NCBI RefSeq assembly: GCF_014651055.1
Contig: NZ_BMWD01000043.1
Coordinates: forward strand, 7,667-47,013
DNA length: 39,347 nucleotides
Reading direction: 5' to 3'
DNA from: Streptomyces fructofermentans
GTDB taxonomy: Bacteria > Actinomycetota > Actinomycetes > Streptomycetales > Streptomycetaceae
The translations under genes were made by a program, and so were the position numbers. How positions within the stretch are numbered: the first letter of the stretch is position 1; every line of letters begins with the position of its first letter. Under the pieces are notes generated by a model, which ran no database searches, was not told the DNA's origin, and saw only the letters and a program-made list of their open reading frames with translations. Positions 8,518-15,535 of this stretch are shown in pieces.

Positions 8518-9705
8518 TCAGGGGTTGAACAGGACCTTCACCGCGCCGTCCTGCTTCTTCTGGAACATGGCGTAGGCGTCGGGGGCCCGGTCCAGCGGCA
8601 GGTGGTGGGTGGCGAAGGTGTCGACCCCGAGCGGGTCGGCGTCCGTGAGCAGGGGGAGGATGTCATCCACCCAGCGCCACACGTTGGCCTGGCCCATGCG
8701 CAGTTGGATCTGCTTGTCGAACATGGTCAGCAGCGGAAGCGGGTCGGTCATCCCGCCGTAGACGCCGGACACGGAGATGGTGCCGCCGCGGCGGACGAGG
8801 CTGATGGCCAGGTGCAGGGCGGAGAGGCGATCGACGCCGACGCGGCGCATGATCCGGGCGGCCAGTCTGTCGGGCAGCAGGGTGGTCAACTGTTGGGCGG
8901 CCTTGGCGGCTGTGGTCCCGTGGGCCTCCATGCCCACGGCGTCGATGACGGAATCCGGGCCGCGCCCGCCGGTGAGGTCGCGGACTGCTTCCACGATCGC
9001 GTCGCCGTCGTATTCCTCGAGGTTCAGGGTGTGTGCTCCGCGCGCCCCGACCCGGTCCAGCCGCTCCGGCACGAGGTCGATTCCGATGACCTTTCCCGCA
9101 CCACGATGGGCGGCGATGCGTGTGGACATGTCCCCGATCGGCCCCAGGCCCAGCACAGCGACGCTGCCACCCGGGGGAATGGCCGCGTACTCGACTGCCT
9201 GCCAGGCCGTGGGCAGGACATCGGACAGATAGACGAAGCGGTCGTCCTGAGGCTCCGGAGGGACGGCGATGGGCAGCGTGTTCCCGAACGGAACGCGCAG
9301 GTACTCGGCCTGCCCGCCGGGTACCTGCCCGTACAGCTTGGTGTATCCGAACAGGGACGCGCCGGAGCCGTATTCGTGGACCTGGGTGGTCTCGCACTGC
9401 GACTGCAGCCCCTGCTTGCACATGAAGCACGTGCCGCAGGAGATGTTGAACGGTACGACAACGCGGTCGCCGGGTCGCACGTTCCTCACCTCGGAGCCGA
9501 CCTCCTGGACGATGCCCATCGGCTCGTGCCCCAGTATGTCGCCGGCGTCGAGGAAGGGACCGAGAACCTCGTACAGGTGCAGGTCGGAGCCGCACAAGCC
9601 GCTCGTGGTCACTTTGATGATCACGTCTGTCTGATCTCGAATCGACGGATCGGGAACCGTGTCGACCCGTACGTCCCCCCTGTCGTGCCACACCAGTGCC
9701 TTCAT
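8518..9705 (-). CDS. zinc-dependent alcohol dehydrogenase (formaldehyde/threonine dehydrogenase-like)
   Basis: A 395-residue medium-chain dehydrogenase of the glutathione-independent formaldehyde dehydrogenase/Tdh-like group. The start is the ATG at 9705, preceded by TGAGGAG; it begins MKALVWHDRGDVRVD, the usual first strand. Visible are the catalytic-zinc ligands LCGSD and GHE, the structural-zinc cluster CGTCFMCKQGLQSQC (four cysteines), the Rossmann glycines LGLGPIGD, and a DAVGMEAHG segment typical of the large-loop subfamily. It oxidises an alcohol, aldehyde hydrate or formaldehyde adduct with NAD(P); the substrate cannot be read from sequence. A frame extends 16 codons upstream, but the ribosome site marks the inner ATG. 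The SDR relic lies about 70 bp past its stop codon. Confidence 0.9.
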   Translation of the reverse strand: MKALVWHDRGDVRVDTVPDPSIRDQTDVIIKVTTSGLCGSDLHLYEVLGPFLDAGDILGHEPMGIVQEVGSEVRNVRPGDRVVVPFNISCGTCFMCKQGLQSQCETTQVHEYGSGASLFGYTKLYGQVPGGQAEYLRVPFGNTLPIAVPPEPQDDRFVYLSDVLPTAWQAVEYAAIPPGGSVAVLGLGPIGDMSTRIAAHRGAGKVIGIDLVPERLDRVGARGAHTLNLEEYDGDAIVEAVRDLTGGRGPDSVIDAVGMEAHGTTAAKAAQQLTTLLPDRLAARIMRRVGVDRLSALHLAISLVRRGGTISVSGVYGGMTDPLPLLTMFDKQIQLRMGQANVWRWVDDILPLLTDADPLGVDTFATHHLPLDRAPDAYAMFQKKQDGAVKVLFNP

Positions 9706-10066
9706 CGCATTCTCCTCAGGCGCGCCGTATGCCGGCCCCATCGCGGGGGGCATGCGTCGGCCACCCGCTCACGTGCGACGGAGGGCCGCGCTTCGACGAG
9801 TACCCGTGGTGCCCGCTTGACGCACAAAGACCGAAATGAGCTTTTGGGCGGGGTGGGGGGCAAGACGGCGCGTAGGAGGCGATCCGGCTGTGCCAGTCCG
9901 GTGTCCGGGAAGGCCGGGGTTCGGTCCGGGCGGCTCTCACGGCAGTCGGCGGCAGCGCAGGGGCCGCTTCCGTCCCGCCGGGTGGCCGGAGCCACGTGGC
10001 TGGGTGTGCTTCGAGGGGTGCTGCCGGATCCGTTTGCCCTGTGTGGTGACGGGGACTCGAGTGCCT
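9706..10066. other. divergent promoter region, no gene seen
   Basis: About 360 bp between the minus-strand alcohol dehydrogenase and the plus-strand DUF2231 gene. Frames on either strand lack domains or ribosome sites. A locally AT-richer stretch (9820-9845) could hold promoters, but I cannot place -35/-10 boxes with confidence. Confidence 0.5.
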
Positions 10067-10636
10067 ATGAGCACAGTGCCCTCTCACCCGGTGGAGCAGA
10101 ACCTGATCCCGTGGCTCCTGGAGCGCTTGGAACAGGAGGCGGGGGCGGATCCGCTGATCGACGCGCTTCGCACGCGGATACAGTCCGTGTCCCTGGGACG
10201 TGTCCGTGACGGCCTGCGAGGAAAATGGGTGGGGCATCCCGTCCATCCCCTGATGGTGCAGGTGCCGATCGGGAGCTGGCTGTCCGCGGCGGTCCTGGAC
10301 CTGTGCCCCGGCCGTTCGAGGGAGGCGGGTCTCCTGATCGGCGTGGGGCTGGCTGCCGTCGGCCCGGCGGTGCTCACGGGAGCCGTCGACTGGGCGGAGC
10401 TGGGACAGCGGCAGCAGCGAGTGGGAATCGTGCATGCCCTGGCCAACACGATGGCGGCGGGCTTGTACGCCGCCTCCCTCGTGTGCCGGGTCAAAGGACA
10501 TCCGACGGCAGGCCGGGCCTTCGGATTCGTGGGTCTGACGGCCGTCGGAGCCGGGGGTCTGCTGGGCGGGCACATGACCTTTCACCGGGCCGACGGCGCC
10601 GACCACGCGGAAGAAGCCCTGGACGTCCTTCCCTGA
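10067..10636 (+). CDS. DUF2231 family membrane protein
   Basis: A 189-residue predicted membrane protein. From about residue 50, GHPVHPLMVQVPIGSW is the signature of DUF2231, including its paired histidines. About four transmembrane helices follow (SAAVLDLCPG, LIGVGLAAVGPAVLTGAVDW, HALANTMAAGLYAASL, FVGLTAVGAGGLLGGHMTF). The last helix carries another His that, with those before it, could bind haem or metal. Known: DUF2231 proteins often accompany Rieske-type ferredoxins; none is seen here. The start is the ATG at 10067, with a possible in-frame GTG two codons earlier. The gene converges on the MFS exporter across a strong shared hairpin. Confidence 0.85.
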   Translation: MSTVPSHPVEQNLIPWLLERLEQEAGADPLIDALRTRIQSVSLGRVRDGLRGKWVGHPVHPLMVQVPIGSWLSAAVLDLCPGRSREAGLLIGVGLAAVGPAVLTGAVDWAELGQRQQRVGIVHALANTMAAGLYAASLVCRVKGHPTAGRAFGFVGLTAVGAGGLLGGHMTFHRADGADHAEEALDVLP

Positions 10637-10756
10637 GCCGGGCGTCGCCCACCGGCCGTGGTCGGGCTCGAGCGAATGGGCCCGCAAGCCGGGAGCGCGT
10701 GGCATCGGCCTGATCCTGGGCCCGCTGTTCAACAGGGCGCGGTCGGGGACGCGCTG

Positions 10757-10784
10757 TTCCACGCCCCGGCGCCGGGGCGTGGAA
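10757..10784. terminator. bidirectional terminator (perfect 14-bp stem palindrome)
   Basis: TTCCACGCCCCGGC and GCCGGGGCGTGGAA form an uninterrupted 28-bp palindrome lying between two convergent stop codons (10636 plus, 10803 minus). Its position fits a shared terminator. Confidence 0.8.
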
Positions 10785-10802
10785 GCTGGACGCCGCTCCG
10801 GG

Positions 10803-12026
10803 CTACGTCCGCCGTGACACGGCGATGGCGTCGGCGGTCGTGGATGTCTCTGGCGAGGACGAGGTGACCTTCTCCGACCGGTCGCCGTCCCGATCCATGA
10901 GGCTTCCCGTGAAGGCGAGGCCGAGGCCTGCCACGGCCAGGGCCGCGCCGACCAGGTTGGGAGCGGCCCAACCCCAGCCCGCGGAGATGACCAGACCGCC
11001 GAGCCAGGCGCCGCCGGCGTTGGCCAGATTGAAGGCGGAGTGGTTCGAGGCCGCGGCCATGGTCGGAGCGTTCTTCGCCTTGGCCATGAGGAGCATCTGG
11101 ACCGGTGTCGTGATGAGGGAGCCCATGGCACCGATGAACGCGATGGTGATGAGGGCGGGGACGGCGCTGTGGACGGTGAAGTAGAACGCGACCAGGGCGG
11201 CGGCCAGCAGGACGAGTCCCGCGTACAGCGTCGGCCGCAGCGCGCGGTCCGTGAGCGGGCCGGCGAGCAGTGTGCCCGCGGTCATGCCGACGCCGTAGAG
11301 CGCGAGCACGAGGGTGGTCGATGAGTCGGAGAAGCCCGTCAGGTGCGTCAGCATGGGCACCAGGTAGCTGTAGACGGCGAAGAACCCGCCGAATCCCACG
11401 ACGGCTGTGGCCAGGCCGATCGCGACCTGCCGATTGCCCATGGCGCGCAGCTCGTGCCGGACGCCGGACTGCTGCCCGCGGGGCTGGTGAGGGACGAAGA
11501 GGGCCAGCGTCGCGAGGGCGACGAGGCCGATGGCGGTGACCGCCCAGTAGGCGGAGCGCCAGCCGAGCTGCTGGCCCAGTGCGGTGCTGGCGGGGACGCC
11601 GATGATGTTGGCGACCGTCAGCCCGAGGAACATCTTCGACACGGCGCGTGCCGCGCGGTCGGGGGCGACCAGCCGGGAGGCGACGACCGCGCCTACACCG
11701 AAGAGTGCTCCGTGGGGCAGGCCTGCCAGGAAGCGGGCGGCGAAGAGGAGGCCGAAATTGGGGGCGAGCGCCGAAGCGGCGTTGCTGATCACGAACAGTC
11801 CCGACAGGAGCAGCAGCAGCCGCTTGTGGGGTATGCGCGCACCGATGCCTGTCAGGACGGGGGCGCCGACGACGACCCCGAGCGCGTAGGCGGAGACGAG
11901 GTTGCCGGCCTTGGGCACGGACACGCCGACCCCGTCGGCGATCTGGGGCAGCAGCCCCATCGTGGCGAACTCGGTGGTGCCGATGCCGAACGCGACGACG
12001 GCCAGGGCCAGGAGTGCCAAGGGCAT
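10803..12026 (-). CDS. MFS exporter, DHA1/AraJ-like
   Basis: A 407-residue major facilitator with twelve predicted helices. The N-terminal block AVVAFGIGTTEFATMGLLPQ and the loop GARIPHKRLLLLLSG match the drug:H+ antiporter-1 family of AraJ/YdhP/Cmx-like exporters. RFLAGLPHGALFGVGAVVAS in helix 4-5 is the proline/glycine antiporter region. The C-terminal 35 residues are a polar cytoplasmic tail. The ATG at 12026 has AAAGG about 10 bp upstream; a TTG six codons earlier is in frame but would use up that site. Substrate unknown; arabinose, purine or antibiotic efflux are all possible. A TGCACA direct repeat about 150 bp upstream may be an operator. Confidence 0.9.
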   Translation of the reverse strand: MPLALLALAVVAFGIGTTEFATMGLLPQIADGVGVSVPKAGNLVSAYALGVVVGAPVLTGIGARIPHKRLLLLLSGLFVISNAASALAPNFGLLFAARFLAGLPHGALFGVGAVVASRLVAPDRAARAVSKMFLGLTVANIIGVPASTALGQQLGWRSAYWAVTAIGLVALATLALFVPHQPRGQQSGVRHELRAMGNRQVAIGLATAVVGFGGFFAVYSYLVPMLTHLTGFSDSSTTLVLALYGVGMTAGTLLAGPLTDRALRPTLYAGLVLLAAALVAFYFTVHSAVPALITIAFIGAMGSLITTPVQMLLMAKAKNAPTMAAASNHSAFNLANAGGAWLGGLVISAGWGWAAPNLVGAALAVAGLGLAFTGSLMDRDGDRSEKVTSSSPETSTTADAIAVSRRT

Positions 12027-12497
12027 GGTGCGGGAGCCTTTCAAGGACAGCAGTCCGGTAATGGGAGGCGAGGGCGGGTCCGGAACTATGTCCGGTCCTC
12101 GTGTCCCGTCGCGCTGAGCACCATTGCCCGGCAGCCCCAGATCGGACGCAGCCTACCCAGTCCGGGCGTCGTCTTGCACAATTCATGCACATTTTCGAAC
12201 TAAAACCGACATCACGGTTGATGTGGTCCCGGCGGCGGTCCCGGTCATGTCGAGCCCCATGACCCAGGATCGGTGGCGGAGGCAACGCGGCCCGGCCGCC
12301 GGGTCCGGCGTGGGAGCCGCCGATCGCCGCGCTGGCGCCGGCGAGGGTCGTGGACGAGCGGGGGACGACGTCGACGGTTTCCGGATCGTCCGCCCCGGCC
12401 TCGGCCACCGCGGGCAACCCGGTCCCGCATGGTCGGACCCGCCCGGTGGTGCGACGCTGTAGGTGAGAGGTATCCGTGGGGCCACCCGGGAGGGCCG
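12027..12497. other. divergent intergenic region between exporter and ligase
   Basis: 470 bp with no supported gene. It contains a clearly AT-richer patch (12175-12235) that probably carries the exporter promoter, with a direct repeat at 12175-12191. The rest is GC-rich with only unrecognisable frames. Confidence 0.5.
12175..12191. promoter_or_regulatory. TGCACA direct repeat, 11-bp periodicity
   Basis: TGCACA occurs at 12175-12180 and again at 12186-12191, so the copies sit one helical turn apart at the edge of the AT-rich patch upstream of the exporter. It is a candidate site for a regulator or activator; the factor is unknown. Confidence 0.3.
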
Positions 12498-13976
12498 ATG
12501 GGACGCGACGTTCCGGCGCTGATCTTCACCCGCGAGGACCGTCGCCAGTACCGGACGAAGATGCAGGACTGCCTCGACGCCCTCGCGCAGATGCTGCGCG
12601 AGTCACGGTTCGACGCGGAGCGGCCCCAAGTGGGCCTGGAGATCGAGCTGAACCTGACCGACGCCGATGCCGAGCCCGCCATGCGGAACGTCGAGGTGCT
12701 CGAGGCCATCGCCGATCCCGCCTGGGACACGGAGCTGGCCCGGTTCAACCTGGAGATCAACATTCCGCCCCGGCGGCTGACCGCGGGCGGCCCCGACGCG
12801 TGGGAGGACGAGATCCGGGCCGCGCTGAACCACGCCGACGAGCGGGCCAGGAGCATCGGCGTGCATCTGATCATGGTGGGGATCCTCCCCACGCTGCGGG
12901 AGAGCGACATCGGTCTCAAGGCACTGTCGGAGAACCCGCGCTACCACCTCATCAACGAGCAGGTGTTCGCGGCCCGCGGCGAGGACCTGCTGATCGAGGT
13001 CGACGGCGTGGACCGGCTGAGGACCTACGCCGACACGATCACGCCGGAAGCCGCGTGCACCAGCACGCAGTTCCACCTCCAGGTCTCACCCGAGGACTTC
13101 GCGAGCTACTGGAACGCGGCGCAGGCGATCGCCGGCGTCCAGGTCGCGCTGGCGGCCAACTCGCCCTTCCTGTTCGGCAAGGAACTGGCGCACGAGACCC
13201 GCATCCCGCTCTTCGAGCAGGCCACGGACACCCGCCCGAAGGAGATCAAGACGCAGGGAGTACGGCCCCGGGTCTGGTTCGGGGAGCGATGGATCACCAG
13301 CGTCTTCGACCTCTTCGAGGAGAACCTCCGCTACTTCCCGGCCCTGCTGCCCCTGTGCGAGGACCAGGACCCCGCGCAGACGCTGGATCGGGGGGACACG
13401 CCGGACCTGTCCGAACTCACCCTGCACAACGGCACCATCTACCGGTGGAACCGTCCCGTCTACGACGTCGCCCGGGGCAGACCGCACCTGAGGGTGGAGA
13501 ACCGTGTGCTGCCCGCGGGACCGACGGTCGCCGACACCCTCGCCAACGGCGCCTTCTACTACGGCCTCACCCGCGCCCTGGTGGACGAGGACCGGCCCGT
13601 GTGGTCGCGGATGTCCTTCTCGGCCGCCGAGGACAACCTGCACGCCGCGGCACGGCACGGCATCGACGCCCGCCTCTACTGGCCGGGGGCCGGAGAGGTC
13701 CCCGCACCCGAACTCGTCCTGCGACGCCTGCTGCCGCTCGCGCACCAAGGACTGGAGCGCTCGGGCATGGACGCGGCCTGGCGGGAACCGCTGCTCGGCA
13801 TCATCGAGCAGCGCTGCGTCACCGCACGCAACGGCGCGGTCTGGCAGAAGGAGCTCGTGCACCGCCTCGAGGACTCGGGCCGCTACAGCCGTGCGGAGGC
13901 GCTGCGGCGCATGACGCAGCAGTACATCGACTACATGCACCTCAACGCGCCGGTCCACACATGGCCGGTGGACTGA
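12498..13976 (+). CDS. glutamate-cysteine ligase family (GCS2-type) protein
   Basis: A 492-residue ATP-dependent carboxylate-amine ligase-like protein. The ATG at 12498 lies 5 bp after GGGAGGG. Family blocks are GLEIELNLTD (metal/glutamate site region, residues about 48-57), FNLEINIPPR (about 83-92), a TSTQFHLQVSP strand (about 188), RVWFGERWITSVFDLFEENL, and LRVENRVLPAGPTVADTLANGAFYYGL (the region of substrate-binding Arg). It is longer than EgtA/GshA of the mycothiol/ergothioneine pathways. Known: related actinobacterial proteins are annotated as glutamate-cysteine ligases without proven function. The stop codon TGA overlaps the target duplication of an IS relic, so the C-terminal end may have been trimmed or reset by the insertion. 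Confidence 0.85.
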   Translation: MGRDVPALIFTREDRRQYRTKMQDCLDALAQMLRESRFDAERPQVGLEIELNLTDADAEPAMRNVEVLEAIADPAWDTELARFNLEINIPPRRLTAGGPDAWEDEIRAALNHADERARSIGVHLIMVGILPTLRESDIGLKALSENPRYHLINEQVFAARGEDLLIEVDGVDRLRTYADTITPEAACTSTQFHLQVSPEDFASYWNAAQAIAGVQVALAANSPFLFGKELAHETRIPLFEQATDTRPKEIKTQGVRPRVWFGERWITSVFDLFEENLRYFPALLPLCEDQDPAQTLDRGDTPDLSELTLHNGTIYRWNRPVYDVARGRPHLRVENRVLPAGPTVADTLANGAFYYGLTRALVDEDRPVWSRMSFSAAEDNLHAAARHGIDARLYWPGAGEVPAPELVLRRLLPLAHQGLERSGMDAAWREPLLGIIEQRCVTARNGAVWQKELVHRLEDSGRYSRAEALRRMTQQYIDYMHLNAPVHTWPVD

Positions 13977-13978
13977 GC

Positions 13979-14630
13979 TTGTTCCTTGTCGTCGGGCCCG
14001 GTCGTGTGGGCACTCTTCAAAGCCGGCTACGACGCGATGCGCCTGGCCTGACTCCTGTCCGACCTGCCCGTCGAGCTGGTCGGACGCCTGTGCTCCGACC
14101 GCGTCCCGCGACTGGCGAAGGCGCCGCGCGTCTACGACCCGAACGGCGGCCGGCCACGCAAACACGGACCGGAGGTCCGCCTGGCGAAGCCGGAGACCTG
14201 GCCGGAGCCGACGGCGGTGACCATGAAGGACACGCCCCGCTACATCAAGGCCGAGGCCCGCGTCTGGGACCGGTCCACGCCCGGCTCACCCACCGCTCGG
14301 CCTGGATCGAACTGGACGGCGAACTCCCTCTGGTGGAGGGCACGTTGATTCGTCGCAAGTCGTTCCGCTCGCAGCCGACCAGCGCAAGCCCTGGGAGAAG
14401 ACCACCCGCACCGGCACCGCGCTCACCCCGACCCGCGTCCGACGTGGGTTCAGAAGCATCCGCCCTCGCCTCGGCAGTCAGGCCCGTGCACCCAAACCCA
14501 CCCGGCCGGGGCCAGGACGACCACCCCGCTCCAAGAACCGGCACCCCGCCACCCGCTACGACGTGGGCAGGACCGTCGAGCGCCCCGAGTCGCTCGTCGC
14601 TCTGCCTGACAGTCGACGACAAGGAACAAC
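13979..14630 (+). mobile_element. internally deleted IS copy with intact inverted repeats and target duplication
   Basis: A perfect 16-bp inverted repeat bounds the element: TTGTTCCTTGTCGTCG (13979-13994) and CGACGACAAGGAACAA (14614-14629). Outside it lies a direct repeat CTGAGC (13973-13978 and 14631-14636), a likely 5-6 bp target duplication that includes the ligase stop codon. The 652-bp interior encodes only the C-terminal half of a transposase in broken frames, starting directly at the left repeat. Inference: a full-length element of about 1.2-1.4 kb lost its 5' half while keeping both ends, so it could be mobilised in trans like a MITE. Confidence 0.75.
13995..14628 (+). pseudogene. C-terminal half of a DDE-type transposase, degraded
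   Basis: Frame 1 gives FKAGYDAMRLA, a TGA stop at 14049-14051, then LLSDLPVELVGRLCSDRV, GGRPRKHG and KPETWPEP. A second frame continues ARLTHRSAWIELDGELPLVE and GTLIRRK. A third gives KPWEKTTRTGTALTPTRVRRG, PKPTRPGPGRPP and KNRHPATRYDVGRT. Together these match the second half of a transposase family very common in Streptomyces (the type with an LLxDLPVxLVGRLxSDRV block and a GRPPGSKN tail). The first half is missing, and one stop plus at least two frame changes are present. Confidence 0.75.
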
Positions 14631-14636
14631 CTGAGC

Positions 14637-14745
14637 TGAACGCGCAGGTGTGGCTGCCCGCCGACACCAGCCGCCGACCGCGCTCGATCGCCGCCGGCAC
14701 CGGCCTTGAGCCGGAGCAGGTCCTCGCCCAGCTCGCCGACCGGGA
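14637..14745 (+). pseudogene. fragment of a small actinobacterial hypothetical gene
   Basis: Directly after the IS target duplication one frame reads LNAQVWLPADTSRRPRSIAA then GTGLEPEQVLAQLADR. This looks like a real protein segment (amphipathic, helix-rich), unlike its neighbours. It resembles the middle of short Streptomyces hypotheticals with an AAGTGLEPEQVLAQLADR core. No start is available because the IS precedes it, and the frame loses protein-like composition after about 35 codons. I read it as the stump of a gene disrupted by the insertion. Confidence 0.4.
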
Positions 14746-14826
14746 CACGCAAGACGCCAGCCGCCGGCTGACAGCGCGGCCCGCTCCTACGCTGATGGTT
14801 TCGGGGCGCTTCGCGGAACGCGTGCG

Positions 14827-14874
14827 GTGCCCCGCACCCTATGGTCGGGTCCGGTCAGCTTCGGACTGGCCCGC
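14827..14874 (+). pseudogene. possible remnant of a Ku protein N-terminus
   Basis: From a GTG at 14827 the frame reads MPRTLWSGPVSFGLAR. Bacterial Ku (non-homologous end-joining) begins with a (P/S)xWSGxISFGL motif, and many Streptomyces genomes carry several ku genes. The similarity ends after about 16 codons and the following residues are low-complexity. It is either a truncated relic in this gene graveyard or a chance match. Confidence 0.3.
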
Positions 14875-14949
14875 GCTGAACGAGGGCGAAGGGCCCGCCG
14901 GCGAGCTGACGGACCCTCAGACACAGTCGAGCCACTGGCGATGGCCCCT

Positions 14950-15072
14950 TTACGGCACGCCCGGCGTGCCGCCGCAGCAGGCGACGGTCCGGGTCTGGTC
15001 GGCACCGGCGAAGGGTGCCACCGCGAGCACCGCAGCCAGTGCCACGAAGAGGCCGAGTACAGCTTTACGCAT
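14950..15072 (-). CDS. 40-residue secreted peptide with vicinal cysteines, copy A
   Basis: ATG at 15072, with AAGGAG 5 bp upstream, and a TAA stop, giving 40 residues. Residues 1-24 are a textbook signal peptide: MRK, then a hydrophobic core (AVLGLFVALAAVLAV) and a PFAGA cleavage motif. The predicted mature part is only DQTRTVACCGGTPGVP, with adjacent cysteines at residues 32-33. The nearly identical copy B lies 58 bp upstream on the same strand, probably co-transcribed. The family is not recognised. The pair could be secreted signalling, metal- or redox-active or antimicrobial peptides; the function is unknown. Confidence 0.75.
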   Translation of the reverse strand: MRKAVLGLFVALAAVLAVAPFAGADQTRTVACCGGTPGVP

Positions 15073-15130
15073 CACAACTCCTTGTCGAGGAGGAAACCTT
15101 GGTCCAGCACTTCCGTCGGCGAGGGCCCCG

Positions 15131-15253
15131 TTACCCGTGGCCGGGCATGCCGCCGCAGCAGGCGACGGTCCGGGTCTGGTCGGCACCGGCGAAGGGCGCC
15201 ACCGCGAGCACCGCGGCCAGTGCCACGAAGAGGCCGAGTACGGCTTTACGCAT
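15131..15253 (-). CDS. 40-residue secreted peptide with vicinal cysteines, copy B
   Basis: ATG at 15253 preceded by GAGGAG, stop TAA. Residues 1-35 are identical to copy A (signal peptide plus DQTRTVACCGG); the tail differs (MPGHG instead of TPGVP). Within the shared 35 codons the genes differ at only three bases, all silent. Having separate ribosome sites, stop codons and conserved leaders argues that both are real genes. It is the first gene of the presumed two-gene unit and diverges from the LysR gene at 15536, so it is the obvious candidate target of that regulator. Confidence 0.75.
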   Translation of the reverse strand: MRKAVLGLFVALAAVLAVAPFAGADQTRTVACCGGMPGHG

Positions 15254-15483
15254 TAACTTCTCCTCGTTGAGGGGGAATGTTGTCCAGCGCTTCCGCCGAC
15301 GAGGGCCCTTTGTCGGGAGCGCCCGTGCCACCAGCAGGCGACAGTCCCCGGGCGTTGCCGGAGGAAGGGGTCACCAACCCTGTTCCGAACTGGTGGACCG
15401 TCAGGCTGATCACTGACGCCGTCGACTATCACACGGCCAGCACAGGGGTGTCATCGGACCAGGGGCACAGGATGCCTGGCGAT

Positions 15484-15503
15484 CGATAACATGCCCGTTA
15501 TCG
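15484..15503. promoter_or_regulatory. perfect dyad CGATAAC-N6-GTTATCG, probable LysR operator
   Basis: Seven-base arms (15484-15490 and 15497-15503) with a 6-bp spacer lie 33 bp upstream of the chosen LysR start, in the peptide/LysR divergent region. LysR-type regulators bind interrupted dyads near their own promoters. The dyad covers an in-frame ATG at 15491, which supports the downstream GTG start. Confidence 0.6.
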
Positions 15504-15535
15504 CAGCAGGTTGGAGAGTGAAAGGGGGCTTCTCC

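Larger units (their letters stand above)
14950..15352 (-). repeat. tandem 181-bp repeat carrying the peptide genes, with a decayed third copy
   Basis: The two peptide genes and their leaders repeat with a 181-bp period (starts at 15072 and 15253). The leaders share a GGGCCCTCG and a CGGAAGNGCTGGAC block. Further upstream, 15325-15352 again matches the coding repeat (CCAGCAGGCGAC-GTCC on the plus strand; TVAC in translation). It has lost the cysteine tail and the whole signal-peptide segment, so it is the remnant of a third unit. Confidence 0.75.

Noticed and set aside
7963..10209. A 748-codon plus-strand frame opposite the SDR relic and alcohol dehydrogenase
   Set aside because: Antisense shadow; the real dehydrogenase on the minus strand has all family motifs and a ribosome site.
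12027..12044. Upstream TTG start for the MFS exporter
   Set aside because: The TTG would overlap the only ribosome site (AAAGG) that serves the ATG at 12026 and adds a polar head before helix 1.
14950..15253. Twin peptides as chaplins or lanthipeptide precursors
   Set aside because: Chaplins are longer with a conserved hydrophobic beta domain, and lanthipeptides lack Sec signal peptides and need a modifying enzyme nearby; neither fits.
12476..15256. A 926-codon open frame on the plus strand overlapping the ligase, IS relic and peptide genes
   Set aside because: It is the +2 shadow of the GC-rich ligase and then runs by chance through the IS and repeats; only short pieces (transposase and the small-gene stump) look like protein.
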